DNA of 64,000 bases from Streptomyces melanogenes. GTDB lineage: Bacteria; Actinomycetota; Actinomycetes; Streptomycetales; Streptomycetaceae. The translations under genes were made by a program, and so were the position numbers. The stretch lies in NCBI RefSeq assembly GCF_014649795.1, contig NZ_BMTS01000015.1, forward strand, positions 124,001 through 188,000, written 5' to 3'. Below are positions 1-8,329 of the stretch, in pieces; the stretch's first letter is position 1, and each line of letters begins with the position of its first letter. The notes under the pieces were generated by a model. The model was not told the origin of the DNA. It ran no database searches and saw nothing but the letters and a program-made list of their open reading frames with translations.

Positions 1-319
1 CCTCAGCGTCTCCGGCGCCGAGGCCCCGCTCAAAGAGGTCCGGCGCGGCCTCGAACAGCTCGCCCACGACCACCCCTTCTTACTGACCAGCAGATACGCC
101 AACGACCACGCCGAGATCCGCTACTGGGAAGAAGCCCGCGACCTGCACGACGCGGCCGCCGTCGCCCTCCGGCTCTGGGGCGAACACCGCTCCACCGCCA
201 AACTCCCGCCCTGGGAGATCGTCGGCCTGGAAGTCATCGACCGCGAGACCTACCACCAGCGCCTCGCCGAAGGCTACGGACCCCCACCGGCCGCACCCGT
301 CGGCGTCCACCCCTTTTGA
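1..319 (+). CDS. Conserved hypothetical protein, 3' end only
   Basis: The frame is open from base 2 to the TGA at 317-319, giving the last 105 residues of a gene that begins outside the window. I do not recognise a domain. The visible part is hydrophilic, rich in Glu, Arg and His, and has no membrane segment, so it is probably cytoplasmic. It contains a TTA leucine codon at 80-82 (within Phe-Leu-Leu). TTA is rare in Streptomyces and is read by the bldA tRNA, so expression may be limited to late growth. It lies 103 bp upstream of proA on the same strand; co-transcription is possible but not shown. Confidence 0.75.
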   Translation, partial: LSVSGAEAPLKEVRRGLEQLAHDHPFLLTSRYANDHAEIRYWEEARDLHDAAAVALRLWGEHRSTAKLPPWEIVGLEVIDRETYHQRLAEGYGPPPAAPVGVHPF

Positions 320-422
320 CGCTCCCACCACCCGGAAACGACCACGACCGGACCGTGAGAGCGCCGTCTCGGAGAGTGGAATCCGTGCGGAACACCCCCG
401 CCCGGCGCACTACCCTGCGGAC

Positions 423-1706
423 ATGAGCGCGTCTACCCCGCACGAGAACCTGTCCCCGGTCACCCAGGCCGCCCACCGGGCCCGCACGGCCGCCGCCGAG
501 ATCGCGCCATTGCCGCGCTCGGCCAAGGACGACGCGCTCCTGGCCATCGCCGACGCGCTCGACGCACGCACCAAGGAGATCGTCGAGGCCAACGCCCTCG
601 ACATCGCCAAGGCCCGCGAAGCCGGAACCAGCGAGACCGTCATCGACCGGCTCACCCTCACCCCCGAACGGGTCCGCGCCATCGCCTCCGACGTACGCCA
701 CGTCGCCGCCCTGCCCGACCCCGTCGGCGAAGTCGTCCGCGGCTCCACCCTCCCCAACGGCATCGACCTGCGCCAGGTCAGAGTCCCCCTCGGCGTCGTC
801 GGCATCATCTACGAAGCCCGGCCCAACGTGACCGTCGACGCCGCCGCCCTCTGCCTCAAATCCGGCAACGCCGTCCTGCTGCGCGGCTCCTCCTCCGCCT
901 ACGAATCCAACACCGCACTCGTCCAGGTGCTGCGCGACGCCGTCGGCGGCGCCGGACTCCCCGCCGACGCCATCCAGCTCGTCCCCGGCGAATCCCGCGA
1001 CTCCGTACGCGAGTTGATGCGCGCCCGCGGCCTCGTCGACGTCCTCATCCCGCGCGGCGGCGCCTCCCTCATCCGCACCGTCGTCGAGGAATCCACCGTC
1101 CCCGTCATCGAGACCGGCACCGGCAACTGCCACGTCTACGTGGACGCCCAGGCCGACCTCGACATGGCCGTCGACATCCTCATCAACTCCAAGGCCTCCC
1201 GCCCCTCCGTCTGCAACTCGGCCGAAACGCTCCTCGTCCACCAGGACATCGCCGACGCCTTCCTGCCCCGCGCCCTCGACGCCCTCGCCGAAGCCGGCGT
1301 CACCGTCCACGGCGATGAACGCGTCCAGTCCTACGCCGACGCCACGAAGGCCACCGTCGTGGCGGCCACCGCCGAGGACTGGGAGACCGAATACCTCTCC
1401 TACGACATCGCCGCCGCCGTCGTCGACTCCCTCGACGCCGCCGTCACCCACATCCGGCGATGGACCTCCGGCCACACCGAGGCGATCGTCACCACCTCCC
1501 AGGCCGCCGCCCGCCGCTTCACCCAACTGGTCGATTCCACCACCGTCGCCGTGAACGCCTCCACCCGCTTCACCGACGGCGGCCAGTTCGGCTTCGGCGC
1601 CGAGATCGGCATCTCCACCCAGAAGCTCCACGCCCGCGGCCCGATGGGCCTGCCCGAGCTCACCTCCACCAAGTACATCGTCACCGGGGACGGGCACGTC
1701 AGGTAG
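423..1706 (+). CDS. proA: Glutamate-5-semialdehyde dehydrogenase (gamma-glutamyl phosphate reductase)
   Basis: This 427-residue cytoplasmic enzyme carries out the second step of proline synthesis, the NADPH-dependent reduction of gamma-glutamyl phosphate to glutamate-5-semialdehyde. The length matches the family. The aldehyde-dehydrogenase fold is recognisable throughout, with the cofactor region around VGIIYEARPNVTVDAA and the catalytic cysteine in SRPSVCN at about residue 264. The C-terminal motif FGFGAEIGISTQKLHARGP is typical of ProA. The ATG start gives the expected N-terminus. The gene is followed by a strong hairpin, so it probably ends its transcript. proB is not in the window and usually lies upstream in streptomycetes. 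Confidence 0.97.
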   Translation: MSASTPHENLSPVTQAAHRARTAAAEIAPLPRSAKDDALLAIADALDARTKEIVEANALDIAKAREAGTSETVIDRLTLTPERVRAIASDVRHVAALPDPVGEVVRGSTLPNGIDLRQVRVPLGVVGIIYEARPNVTVDAAALCLKSGNAVLLRGSSSAYESNTALVQVLRDAVGGAGLPADAIQLVPGESRDSVRELMRARGLVDVLIPRGGASLIRTVVEESTVPVIETGTGNCHVYVDAQADLDMAVDILINSKASRPSVCNSAETLLVHQDIADAFLPRALDALAEAGVTVHGDERVQSYADATKATVVAATAEDWETEYLSYDIAAAVVDSLDAAVTHIRRWTSGHTEAIVTTSQAAARRFTQLVDSTTVAVNASTRFTDGGQFGFGAEIGISTQKLHARGPMGLPELTSTKYIVTGDGHVR

Positions 1707-1710
1707 GCGC

Positions 1711-1747
1711 GAACCTCCCCCTCGGGCATCCCCGAGGGGGAGAGTTC
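1711..1747 (+). terminator. Hairpin terminator after proA
   Basis: A perfect 12-bp stem (1715-1726 with 1731-1742) closes a CATC loop, and an outer GAAC/GTTC pairing extends it. There is no T-run, as is common for streptomycete terminators. It lies between the proA stop and the next gene. Confidence 0.6.
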
Positions 1748-1793
1748 GGACACTCCCTGCCCAAAACGACCGCGCCGGGGCTACGCTGAACCC

Positions 1794-2366
1794 GTGCCGG
1801 ACGACGTGGGGGGCAAGCCGTTCCCGGACGGCTGGGAGCCCGACGACGACCGCGGGGGCGCGGACGACGCGTTCGCCTCCGTGGTCTTCGACGAGGACTT
1901 CGTACGGGCCGCCGAGATCCACGAACCAAGCGCCGTGGAACGGCTGTTGGCCGCCGCCCAAGCCCGCGCCGAGGCCGAAGCGGCCAGAGCCCGCGCCGGC
2001 GCGGGCATCGACGACGACTTCGGCTACCCAGCCCGCGACCCCGACGCCTACGGCACCGCCTTCCCCGGCGGCGCCGAAGCAGGCCCCTACGGCCCGCACG
2101 GCGGCGCACTGCGCCCCTACCGCGGCCGCGCCCGCTGGCACCGCCCCGTCGCCTGGCTGCTCGCCCTGATCATGGGCATCGGCATGGTCGCCCTGGCCTT
2201 CGCGGCCGTCTACCGCGGCGCCTCCAGCAGCCGCGACGACCCCGCCCCGCACCCGACCACCAGCAACGTGGACAAGTCCGGGCTACCCATTCCGGCCACC
2301 GTCGGCCCGACCGCCTCGGCGGACTACTCGGCACCTGCGGTCGCGGCTGTGCCTCGGAGGGGGTGA
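1794..2366 (+). CDS. Single-pass membrane protein, likely SCO2584 family (spore wall biosynthesis)
   Basis: The product is 190 residues and starts at GTG. An acidic N-terminus is followed by a conserved segment at residues 29-50 (SVVFDEDFVRAAEIHEPSAVER), an Ala/Glu/Arg helical stretch, a Pro/Gly/Tyr linker, one membrane helix at about 118-139 and a short external Pro/Thr tail. The topology is therefore mostly cytoplasmic N-terminus. From memory, the gene after proA in S. coelicolor (SCO2584) interacts with the MreB/spore-wall synthesising complex; I assign this protein to that family by position and architecture. The next gene repeats the 22-residue segment, so the two are probably related partners. 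Confidence 0.7.
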   Translation: MPDDVGGKPFPDGWEPDDDRGGADDAFASVVFDEDFVRAAEIHEPSAVERLLAAAQARAEAEAARARAGAGIDDDFGYPARDPDAYGTAFPGGAEAGPYGPHGGALRPYRGRARWHRPVAWLLALIMGIGMVALAFAAVYRGASSSRDDPAPHPTTSNVDKSGLPIPATVGPTASADYSAPAVAAVPRRG

Positions 2367-2615
2367 GGGGGTCGATCGAGGGGGAGGGGGCCTCCCCCCC
2401 CCGGCCCCCTCCCCACCCACCCCACGCCCCGCCCCCGCCCCACCCCTGACCACAGCTTTTGCGCGTCCCGACGACCGCCCGACGGCCTCCTGGCGACGTT
2501 CTGACCGTCCTCTGACCGTCCTCTGACCCCGCCTTGAACAACCGCGTGCGAACTCGTCAGAACTTGTCGCGTACCAGCGCGTTTATCGGCCCCTCCCGCG
2601 ACCTACCCTGAAGGT

Positions 2616-3689
2616 ATGGCAGGGCGTGGAGAGCCACCCGAGGGGACACCGGAGGGCCTCCCCGGCGGAGGTGAGGACGAGTACCGATCCGTCGTATTCG
2701 ACGAGTCGTTCGTTCGTGCTGCCCGCTTGCAGGAGTTCTCCGCCCAGGAACGGATGCGTGAGCACGCGCGTGCGGTGCGCAGCCGTCCCAGCTGGTCCTT
2801 CCGGCCCTTCACCAAGCAGATAGTCGCGCTGGTCGTCCTCCTCTTCGTCGCCTTCGGTACCGCTGTGTACATGGGCCTGCGCCACCCCTACCAGCCCGGT
2901 GGCGGCAGCGTCGCCGCCGAGCCCCTGCGGATGACCGTGATACCCCTGGCCCCGCAGAGCGTCGTCCCCGGCATCGACGTCGCCCGTCTGTTCGACCGCA
3001 GCCCGGCCGCCCAGTTCCGCACCGGCGCCGACGGCATCAACCTCCCCGCCGTCCGCCGGACCGCCCACTTCTCCGAGAGCCAGATCATCGCCGGTGTGAC
3101 CACCGCCAAGGAGTATCTGGTCCAGTCGTCCCTCGACCCGCAGGTTCTCACCGGCAAGTCCGTGCACCAGGTGCGGGCCCTGCTGGATCCGGAGCTGCTG
3201 ACCCAGTTCGACCAGAGCATCGACAACCCGGCCGACGACGGCCGGCACGCCGCCACCGGCTGGCTGGTGCGCTTCGATCCGGCCAAGGTGGCGCTGGCCG
3301 ACACCCAGGTGCGGGTGCAGGGCACGTTCCACTACGCCGAGTCCGGCCGGGACACCCTCGACGTGACGTCCGACCACACCTTCACGTACGCCCTGCGCCC
3401 GGCCGGGGCAGGCCCGGACAAGGCGGCCTCGCTCTTCACCGTCCGCCGTGAGCTGCACTTCCGCTTCGACCGCGACGACCTGCGGCTGCACCGGGTCGAG
3501 CTGCAGTTCAGCTATGTGGAGGCCGGACCGCAGGCCTGCTCGGCCGATGTCTCCGCACAGCTGCGGCCGCTGCTCGCGGGCGAGCGGACCAGCGCGACCG
3601 GCCCGGCGGGCACCGATCCGTACGCGACCGGTCCCGCCACCGCGGCCCTGTGCGGCACCCTCGCCACCAGCGCCCAGCCGACGCAGTAG
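2616..3689 (+). CDS. Single-pass membrane protein, likely SCO2583 family
   Basis: The product is 357 residues. Residues 25-46 match the segment in the preceding gene (16 of 22 identical: SVVFDE, FVRAA, E, SA, ER). A membrane helix follows at about 67-86, then a roughly 260-residue external domain with no motif I recognise; it ends with two cysteines that may form a disulfide. Unlike its neighbour it therefore has a large extracytoplasmic domain. The 249-bp gap upstream holds a C/G-rich hairpin near 2370-2410 and a short tandem repeat (CTGACCGTCCT, about two and a half units from 2501), which is the likely promoter region. The gene converges on the M48 protease. Function is inferred only from synteny. 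Confidence 0.7.
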   Translation: MAGRGEPPEGTPEGLPGGGEDEYRSVVFDESFVRAARLQEFSAQERMREHARAVRSRPSWSFRPFTKQIVALVVLLFVAFGTAVYMGLRHPYQPGGGSVAAEPLRMTVIPLAPQSVVPGIDVARLFDRSPAAQFRTGADGINLPAVRRTAHFSESQIIAGVTTAKEYLVQSSLDPQVLTGKSVHQVRALLDPELLTQFDQSIDNPADDGRHAATGWLVRFDPAKVALADTQVRVQGTFHYAESGRDTLDVTSDHTFTYALRPAGAGPDKAASLFTVRRELHFRFDRDDLRLHRVELQFSYVEAGPQACSADVSAQLRPLLAGERTSATGPAGTDPYATGPATAALCGTLATSAQPTQ

Positions 3690-3796
3690 GCACGCCCTGG
3701 GCGCCGCCTCAGGCACCCCTGCGGCACCCTGCCAGGAAGCTCCTGCCGGAAGTTCCTGCCAGGAAGCCGGGCGTCCGGAAGCTGGCTGTCCGGAAG

Positions 3797-4954
3797 CTAC
3801 GCGTCCCGGCCCGGCTCGTCCTGCGGCCCGTCGCCGTCCGCCGCCGGGCCGGACGGCCCGTCCTGCGGTCCGCCCTTCGCCCCGTCCGCCGGGCGGCCGT
3901 CCGCAGGCCGGTCCGAGGTGCGCGAGGCGGAGCCCGCGCCCGTGAACTTGCCGTACAGCTTGCCGCCCAGGTCCGCCGTGCCGCCGGCTATGTCGCCGAC
4001 CAGCTTCATCAGCGGGTCCTTGCTCGTGCGGACCGTCTCCGCGTACGAGGCGGCGGACTCGCGGAACGAGTCGGAGACCGAGGTGTCCCTGTCCTCCTCA
4101 CGACGGGGGTAGTGGCCGTCCATGATCCGCTGGTAGTCGCGGGTCGCGGCCCACTTCTTCAGCTCGGCCGCGCGCACGGTGGTGAAGGGGTGCGAGCGGG
4201 GCAGCACGTTCAGGATCTTCAGGACCGAGTCGCGCAGGTCGCCGCCCGCCTCGTACTCCTCGGCCTGCTCCAGGAACGCGTCCACGTTCATCTCGTGGAG
4301 GTGGTTGCCGCCCGCTATCTTCATCAGGCCCCGCATCGAGGCCTGCAAGTCCTGGCCGACGAGCAGCCCGGCCCGGTCGGCGGACAGCTCCGACTTGCGG
4401 AACCACTCCCGCAGCGCCGTCACGATCGCCATCACCGCCACGTTGCCCAGCGGGATCCAGGCGATCTTCAGCGCCAGGTTGGTGAGGAACAGCAGGATCG
4501 TGCGGTAGACGGAGTGGCCGGACAGGGCGTGGCCCACTTCGTGGCCGACGACCGCGCGCATCTCCTCCTCGTCGAGCAGCTCCACCAGGCCCGTGGTGAC
4601 GACGATGATCGGCTCGTCGAGGCCGATGCACATCGCGTTCGGCCGGGGGTCCTGTGTCACGTACATCGGGGGGACCTTCTCCAGGTCCAGGATGTAACAG
4701 GCGTCCCGCAGCATGGCGTTGAGGTGCGCGAACTGGGCGTCGCTCACGCGCACGGAGTCGGAGAGGAACAGCAGGCGCAGGCTGCGCTCCGGCAGCAGTC
4801 CACTGAGCGCCTTGAAGACCGTGTCGAAGCCGCTGAGCTTGCGCAGCGCCACCAGCGCCGACCGGTCCGCGGGGTGTTCGTAGGCCCGGGAGGAGATCCC
4901 GGGGAAGCGTCGGCGCTGCCTGCTCGTCACGCTGTCCTGGATGTCGTCGGTCAT
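3797..4954 (-). CDS. M48 family membrane zinc metalloprotease
   Basis: This 385-residue protein resembles the HtpX/Ste24 group of proteases. The zinc site HEVGH is at residues 138-142 and a likely third ligand, Glu189, is in SELSADRAG. A hydrophobic region at about 152-182 should place it in the membrane. The C-terminal 60 residues are a disordered Pro/Gly/Asp tail. The frame extends 15 codons upstream, but I chose the ATG at 4954 because it is preceded by a good ribosome site (AGGGGGAC). It is transcribed away from the small membrane protein genes. A role in membrane protein quality control is inferred from the family. Confidence 0.88.
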   Translation of the reverse strand: MTDDIQDSVTSRQRRRFPGISSRAYEHPADRSALVALRKLSGFDTVFKALSGLLPERSLRLLFLSDSVRVSDAQFAHLNAMLRDACYILDLEKVPPMYVTQDPRPNAMCIGLDEPIIVVTTGLVELLDEEEMRAVVGHEVGHALSGHSVYRTILLFLTNLALKIAWIPLGNVAVMAIVTALREWFRKSELSADRAGLLVGQDLQASMRGLMKIAGGNHLHEMNVDAFLEQAEEYEAGGDLRDSVLKILNVLPRSHPFTTVRAAELKKWAATRDYQRIMDGHYPRREEDRDTSVSDSFRESAASYAETVRTSKDPLMKLVGDIAGGTADLGGKLYGKFTGAGSASRTSDRPADGRPADGAKGGPQDGPSGPAADGDGPQDEPGRDA

Positions 4955-5036
4955 GGTGTCCCCCTGTCTGAGAGTCTCGGCTCGTCCCCCTGACGACATC
5001 CACCCTAGGCGGTGGGGCTACCGTGGGGCGGGGGCC

Positions 5037-5045
5037 TGTGGATAA
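5037..5045 (-). promoter_or_regulatory. Isolated exact DnaA box
   Basis: The nonamer TGTGGATAA is the reverse complement of the consensus DnaA box TTATCCACA. It lies in the short gap between the divergent protease and small membrane protein genes, where it could act in DnaA-linked regulation or titration. A single box has no proven function. Confidence 0.35.
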
Positions 5046-5062
5046 CCAAGGAGATACCTGCC

Positions 5063-5287
5063 ATGACGGATGCCGTCACGCTTCTCGCCGCCGCCTCGGA
5101 CCAGCAGGGACCCGGCAATGTGCTGCGGATCCTGCTGCTCGTGTCGATCCTCGGTGCGGGCGGCCTCGCCTGGCTGCTGCTGCGCGGCTACCGCTCCAAC
5201 GGCGGTGGCGACGCGGCCGCGGCCGAGCCGGACGGCGTGGCGAGCCGGGGTGCGAGCCCCGACGCGGAGGGCGCCGTCAAGGACTGA
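5063..5287 (+). CDS. Small single-pass membrane protein (74 aa)
   Basis: I chose the ATG at 5063 because it has a strong ribosome site (AAGGAG, 5048-5053) at good spacing; a longer in-frame start at 5012 has none. A short N-terminus precedes one membrane helix at about residues 22-41, followed by a charged Gly/Ala/Asp tail ending in KD. I recognise no catalytic motif. The gene is in the same direction as the next tiny membrane protein gene and nadD, so it may head that transcript. Function unknown. Confidence 0.75.
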   Translation: MTDAVTLLAAASDQQGPGNVLRILLLVSILGAGGLAWLLLRGYRSNGGGDAAAAEPDGVASRGASPDAEGAVKD

Positions 5288-5376
5288 ACGGCTGAGTCGG
5301 CGTGAGAGTGCCCGGGCGGCCCGCATACGATGAGCCCGAAGTCTCCGCTCCGACTCCCGGATAGGTCCTGCTGACG

Positions 5377-5541
5377 ATGAGCCTCACCAGCACCGCCGCC
5401 ACGCACCTGGTCACCCTCGCCGAGGGCGCCGAGCACGGTGGCAACCACGAAAGCCTCAGCCCGTACGTCACCGGTGGCGGCGCCCTGTTCGCGCTGCTGC
5501 TCCTGCTGTGGATCACCACGCGCTTCAACCGCGACCGCTGA
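5377..5541 (+). CDS. Tiny membrane protein (54 aa)
   Basis: ATG at 5377 opens a 54-codon frame ending in TGA at 5539-5541. The N-terminal half is polar with several His and Glu; residues 34-48 form one hydrophobic helix, followed by a positively charged end (TRFNRDR), which predicts an outside-N, inside-C arrangement. It ends 38 bp before nadD and 89 bp after another small membrane protein. The codon use is typical of the region (G/C at third positions), which supports real coding. I do not recognise a family with certainty; streptomycetes commonly have a small hypothetical gene here. Confidence 0.7.
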   Translation: MSLTSTAATHLVTLAEGAEHGGNHESLSPYVTGGGALFALLLLLWITTRFNRDR

Positions 5542-5579
5542 GTCGGGGCGTTTCCACCGGGCCAGTAGGCTCTGCACGC

Positions 5580-6200
5580 ATGGGAGAGCAGGAAGTGCCT
5601 ACCGGTCCGGTCAAGCGGCGCATCGGCGTGATGGGCGGAACGTTCGACCCGATCCACCACGGACACCTGGTGGCCGCCAGCGAGGTGGCCTCTCAGTTCC
5701 ATCTGGACGAGGTCGTGTTCGTGCCGACGGGGCAGCCGTGGCAGAAGAGCCACAAAAACGTCTCCGCGCCCGAGGACCGGTATCTGATGACGGTCATCGC
5801 GACCGCGTCCAACCCGCAGTTCTCGGTGAGCCGGATCGACATCGACCGCGGTGGCGCGACGTACACCGTGGACACTTTGCGGGATCTGCGCGCACTCAAC
5901 AGCGACGCGGACCTGTTCTTCATCACCGGCGCCGACGCGCTCTCGCAGATCCTCACCACCTGGCGTGACGTGGACGAGCTGTTCTCGCTCGCCCACTTCA
6001 TCGGGGTGACCCGGCCCGGCCACATACTGACGGACGACGGTCTGCCCGAGGGCGGGGTGTCGCTGGTGGAGGTGCCCGCTCTGGCGATCTCGTCGACGGA
6101 CTGCCGGGCGAGGGTCGCGCAGGGCGACCCGGTCTGGTATTTGGTTCCGGACGGCGTGGTGCGCTACATCGACAAGCGCCAGCTCTACCGCGGCGAGTGA
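5580..6200 (+). CDS. nadD: Nicotinate-nucleotide adenylyltransferase
   Basis: The product (206 residues from ATG 5580) adenylates nicotinate mononucleotide to deamido-NAD in the NAD pathway. The nucleotidyltransferase signature GGTFDPIHHGH is at residues 19-29, and ISSTDCRAR near the C-terminus corresponds to the ISSTxIR motif, here with Cys at the variable position. Two starts are possible: the ATG used here has a weak ribosome site, while an in-frame GTG five codons later follows AGGA closely. It is followed after 14 bp by the LCP-like gene, so the two are probably co-transcribed. Confidence 0.95.
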   Translation: MGEQEVPTGPVKRRIGVMGGTFDPIHHGHLVAASEVASQFHLDEVVFVPTGQPWQKSHKNVSAPEDRYLMTVIATASNPQFSVSRIDIDRGGATYTVDTLRDLRALNSDADLFFITGADALSQILTTWRDVDELFSLAHFIGVTRPGHILTDDGLPEGGVSLVEVPALAISSTDCRARVAQGDPVWYLVPDGVVRYIDKRQLYRGE

Positions 6201-6214
6201 GAGAAGGGCACCCG

Positions 6215-7816
6215 GTGAACGACCGACAGGACCCGTACGACCCCTATGCACCGCAGGTGCAGCTTGTCGGTTATGACGAGTACGGCCAGCCGGTGTACCA
6301 ACAGGTGCCCCAGCAGGCTTCGTACGACCCGTACGCCCAGCAGCAGCCCTCGTACGGCTACGACTACGACGCGTACGGCCGGCCCGCGCAGCCGTCCGTG
6401 CCCCAGCAGAACCAGGGGTACGGCTACGACGGCACGCAGCAGTGGGGCCGCGAACAGCCCCCGGCCCAGGCCGCCCCGGCGCAGGCCCCCGTGCGGGAGG
6501 CCGAGCCGGTGGCCGAGCAGATCCCGGTGCTGCCGCAGCAGCGCAAGGACGAACGCGACTACCGCACCGAGCAGTTCTCGTTCATCGAGGAGCCAGACGA
6601 GGACTCCGAAGACGTCATCGACTGGCTGAACTTCACCGAGAGCCGCAGCGAGCGGCGCGAGGAGGCGCGGCGGCGCGGCCGCAACCGCGTGGTCGCGCTG
6701 GTCGTCGTCCTCGCCCTCGCGGCGGTCGGCGGCGTCGGCTACCTGTGGGCCGCGGGCAAGCTGCCCGGTCTGTCGTCGTCCTCGGACTCCAAGAAGCCGG
6801 GGGTCGCCGTCGGCGCGCAGAAGCGCGACGTGATCGTCGTCCATCTGCACAACACCGCCAAGGGCGGCACCTCCACGGCGCTGCTCGTCAACAACGCGAC
6901 CACCAAGCAGGGCACCACCGTCCTGCTGCCCAACACGCTCGCCGTCTCCAACGACGACGGCACCCGCACCACGCTCGGCAAGTCCGTCGACGGCGACGGC
7001 TCGCAGGGCACCCGCGAGGCGCTCGGCACCCTGCTCGGCACCAAGATCACCGGGACCTGGCGGCTGGACACGCCCTTCCTGCAGAACCTGGTCGACCTGG
7101 TCGGCAACATCGACATCAGTACGGATGCCGATGTGCCGGGCGCCAAGGCGGACGCGGCCCCCGTGGTGAAGAAGGGCGAGGACCAGACGCTGACCGGGCA
7201 GATGGCCGTGGCGTACGCCACGTACAAGGCGCCCGGCGAGGCCGACGCCAAGCAGCTGCAGCGATTCGGGCAGGTGATGTACGGGGTGCTGCGCAAGATC
7301 TCGGACGACCCCAAGGCCGCCACGATCACCGTGCAGACGCTGGCGCAGATCCTCGACCCCTCGCTGCCCGAGTCCGACCTCGGCGCCTCGCTGGCCAAGC
7401 TCGCCGAGCACGCCAAGGTCGGCGCCTACAAGACGGCGCTGCTGCCGGTCCAGCCGGACGGCACGCTCAGCGCGCAGGCCGGCGACAGTGTGGTCAAGGA
7501 CATCCTGGGCGGCTCGGTCACGGCCCCCGACAAGGGCGCGGCGGTCCGCGTGGGCGTCAGCAACGCCAGCGGCAACCCGAAGGCGGCCGACAAGGCCCGG
7601 GTCGACCTGGTCAACGGCGGCTACGCCGTCATCGACGCGGGCGGCGCGAGCACGGCGGCGTCCTCCTCCGTCACCTACGGTGACGCGGGGCAGAAGGCGA
7701 AGGCCGAAGAGGTCGCCAAGACGCTGGGGCTGTCGGCCGGTGCGGTCAAGCAGGGCAAGGCCGCGGCCAACGCGGACGTCACCGTGGTGCTCGGCAAGGA
7801 CTACAAGATCAAGTAA
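6215..7816 (+). CDS. LCP (LytR-CpsA-Psr)-like protein with LytR C-terminal domain; catalytic arginines absent
   Basis: The protein is 533 residues from the GTG at 6215 (ribosome site GAGAAGGG). A Tyr/Gln/Pro-rich cytoplasmic region (1-130) precedes a membrane helix at about 158-180. Next come an LCP-like domain (about 205-390) and a LytR C-terminal domain (about 443-530). Active LCP enzymes attach wall polymers to peptidoglycan and normally show RSDT and PRD arginine motifs. Here the matching places read GGTSTALLV and LLPNTLAV, so the usual arginines are missing. It may be a non-catalytic wall-associated protein. It sits between nadD and rsfS, as in other streptomycetes. Confidence 0.82.
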   Translation: MNDRQDPYDPYAPQVQLVGYDEYGQPVYQQVPQQASYDPYAQQQPSYGYDYDAYGRPAQPSVPQQNQGYGYDGTQQWGREQPPAQAAPAQAPVREAEPVAEQIPVLPQQRKDERDYRTEQFSFIEEPDEDSEDVIDWLNFTESRSERREEARRRGRNRVVALVVVLALAAVGGVGYLWAAGKLPGLSSSSDSKKPGVAVGAQKRDVIVVHLHNTAKGGTSTALLVNNATTKQGTTVLLPNTLAVSNDDGTRTTLGKSVDGDGSQGTREALGTLLGTKITGTWRLDTPFLQNLVDLVGNIDISTDADVPGAKADAAPVVKKGEDQTLTGQMAVAYATYKAPGEADAKQLQRFGQVMYGVLRKISDDPKAATITVQTLAQILDPSLPESDLGASLAKLAEHAKVGAYKTALLPVQPDGTLSAQAGDSVVKDILGGSVTAPDKGAAVRVGVSNASGNPKAADKARVDLVNGGYAVIDAGGASTAASSSVTYGDAGQKAKAEEVAKTLGLSAGAVKQGKAAANADVTVVLGKDYKIK

Positions 7817-7894
7817 TCCTTTCGGGGCTGTCGGCGGTCCGTGAGATCCTGGAGAACGATCTGAATCGATCTGACCGCCGACGAAAGCCAGCTT

Positions 7895-8329
7895 GTGACC
7901 GCCACGGACCGTTCCATCGAGCTCATCACCGCCGCCGCTCAGGCGGCCGCCGACCGGCTCGCGCACGACATCATCGCGTACGACGTCAGCGACGTGCTGT
8001 CGATCACCGACGCCTTCCTGCTCGCCTCCGCCCCCAACGACCGCCAGGTCAAGTCGATCGCGGAGGAGGTCGAGGAGCGCCTGAACAAGGAGCTCGGCGC
8101 CAAGCCGGTGCGCCGCGAGGGCGACCGCGACGCCCGCTGGATCCTGCTCGACTACGTCGACATCGTCGTGCACGTCCAGCACAGCGAGGAGCGCGTCTTC
8201 TACGCCCTGGAGCGGCTCTGGAAGGACTGCCCCGAGCTGCCGCTCCCCGAGGACGCGGTGAAGACCCGCGGCAAGGCCGCCGAGCACGCCCAGCTGCACG
8301 GTGGGACGGAGGACGGTGAGCTGAGCTGA
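7895..8329 (+). CDS. rsfS: Ribosomal silencing factor RsfS (iojap family)
   Basis: This 144-residue cytoplasmic protein binds ribosomal protein L14 and blocks subunit joining during slow growth or starvation. The iojap domain spans residues 5-110, with the expected segments AYDVSDVLSITDAFLLAS, RREGDRDARWILLDY and the Asp/His-containing YVDIVVHV. The start is GTG. Its TGA overlaps the CTG from which the downstream phosphatase seems to start, so translation of the two is probably coupled. The nadD-rsfS-phosphatase order is conserved in actinobacteria. Confidence 0.95.
   Translation: MTATDRSIELITAAAQAAADRLAHDIIAYDVSDVLSITDAFLLASAPNDRQVKSIAEEVEERLNKELGAKPVRREGDRDARWILLDYVDIVVHVQHSEERVFYALERLWKDCPELPLPEDAVKTRGKAAEHAQLHGGTEDGELS

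Noticed and set aside
234..2252. 672-codon minus-strand open frame over proA
   Set aside because: Antisense to a clear proA; low-complexity Gly/Val/Asp content typical of high-GC shadow frames.
3690..3796. GGAAGC-type imperfect repeats between convergent genes
   Set aside because: Short and degenerate; no clear hairpin or recurrence elsewhere in the window.
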